DNA from: Dehalococcoidia bacterium
GTDB lineage: Bacteria > Chloroflexota > Dehalococcoidia > JAUSJJ01
Length of the DNA stretch: 5,067 bases
Reading direction: 5' to 3'
NCBI GenBank assembly: GCA_030647705.1
Contig: JAUSJJ010000045.1
Location: 1 to 5,067, forward strand
Shown: positions 5,030 to 5,067 of the stretch, piece by piece
How positions within the stretch are numbered: position 1 is the stretch's first letter
How the letters are laid out: each line of letters starts with the position of its first letter
Notes under the pieces: generated by a model
The model's database searches: none
Told to the model about the DNA's origin: nothing
Seen by the model: only the letters and a program-made list of their open reading frames with translations
Position numbers and translations under genes: made by a program

Positions 5030-5067
5030 ATGGAACAAAACAACAACAACACGCCTATCGATCCTCA
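5030..5067 (+). CDS. Possible start of a further gene, cut by the window edge
   Basis: An ATG at 5030 opens a frame that stays open to the end of the window (MEQNNNNTPIDP...), in the same direction as and 49 bases after the Ada-domain gene. The Asn-rich beginning is plausible for a protein N-terminus, but the upstream sequence has only a weak ribosome site (AAGTAAGA), and twelve codons are too few to identify anything. Confidence 0.3.
   Translation, partial: MEQNNNNTPIDP

Overview
The window looks like a piece of a bacterial chromosome. The supporting signs are a tRNA-Gly with an encoded CCA end and U73, a consensus sigma-70-type promoter for it, and purine-rich Shine-Dalgarno sites. Gene bodies are GC-rich by eye. 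Overall texture (large cytoplasmic molybdopterin enzyme, Rid proteins, tRNA-linked integrase relic, Ada-type protein) would fit an environmental lineage such as Chloroflexota/Dehalococcoidia, but that placement is only an impression and no marker gene here proves it.

Left part (12-3342): two genes in the same direction, 70 bp apart, probably one operon. The first encodes a 702-residue [4Fe-4S]/bis-MGD molybdenum oxidoreductase of the DMSO reductase superfamily. It has no signal peptide, a putative Cys molybdenum ligand (Cys148) and an unusual N-terminal cysteine spacing. The second encodes a 383-residue protein made of three head-to-tail Rid (YjgF/YER057c/UK114) domains, in effect a single-chain version of the usual Rid homotrimer. 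All three domains lack the arginine needed by canonical RidA deaminases. This pair is the most interesting item in the window. The substrate is unknown, and a joint role in oxidising or handling a nitrogen-containing or enamine-like metabolite is only a hypothesis.

Middle part (3343-4110): a purine-rich stretch without a convincing gene is followed by tRNA-Gly(TCC) on the minus strand with its own promoter (TTGACA-17-TAGAAT). Pointing away from the tRNA on the plus strand is the N-terminal fragment of a tyrosine recombinase, broken by a one-base frameshift in a T run and truncated soon after. It is the scar of a former integrated element next to a tRNA gene.

Right part (4111-5067): about 425 bp of apparently non-coding DNA with two inverted repeats. 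An extended -10 promoter (TGCTATAAT) then precedes a short gene with a good Shine-Dalgarno site. That gene encodes a stand-alone Ada-type Zn(Cys)4 domain (methylphosphotriester-accepting domain), without the AraC helix-turn-helix or methyltransferase domains usually fused to it. The last 38 bases may hold the start of another gene.
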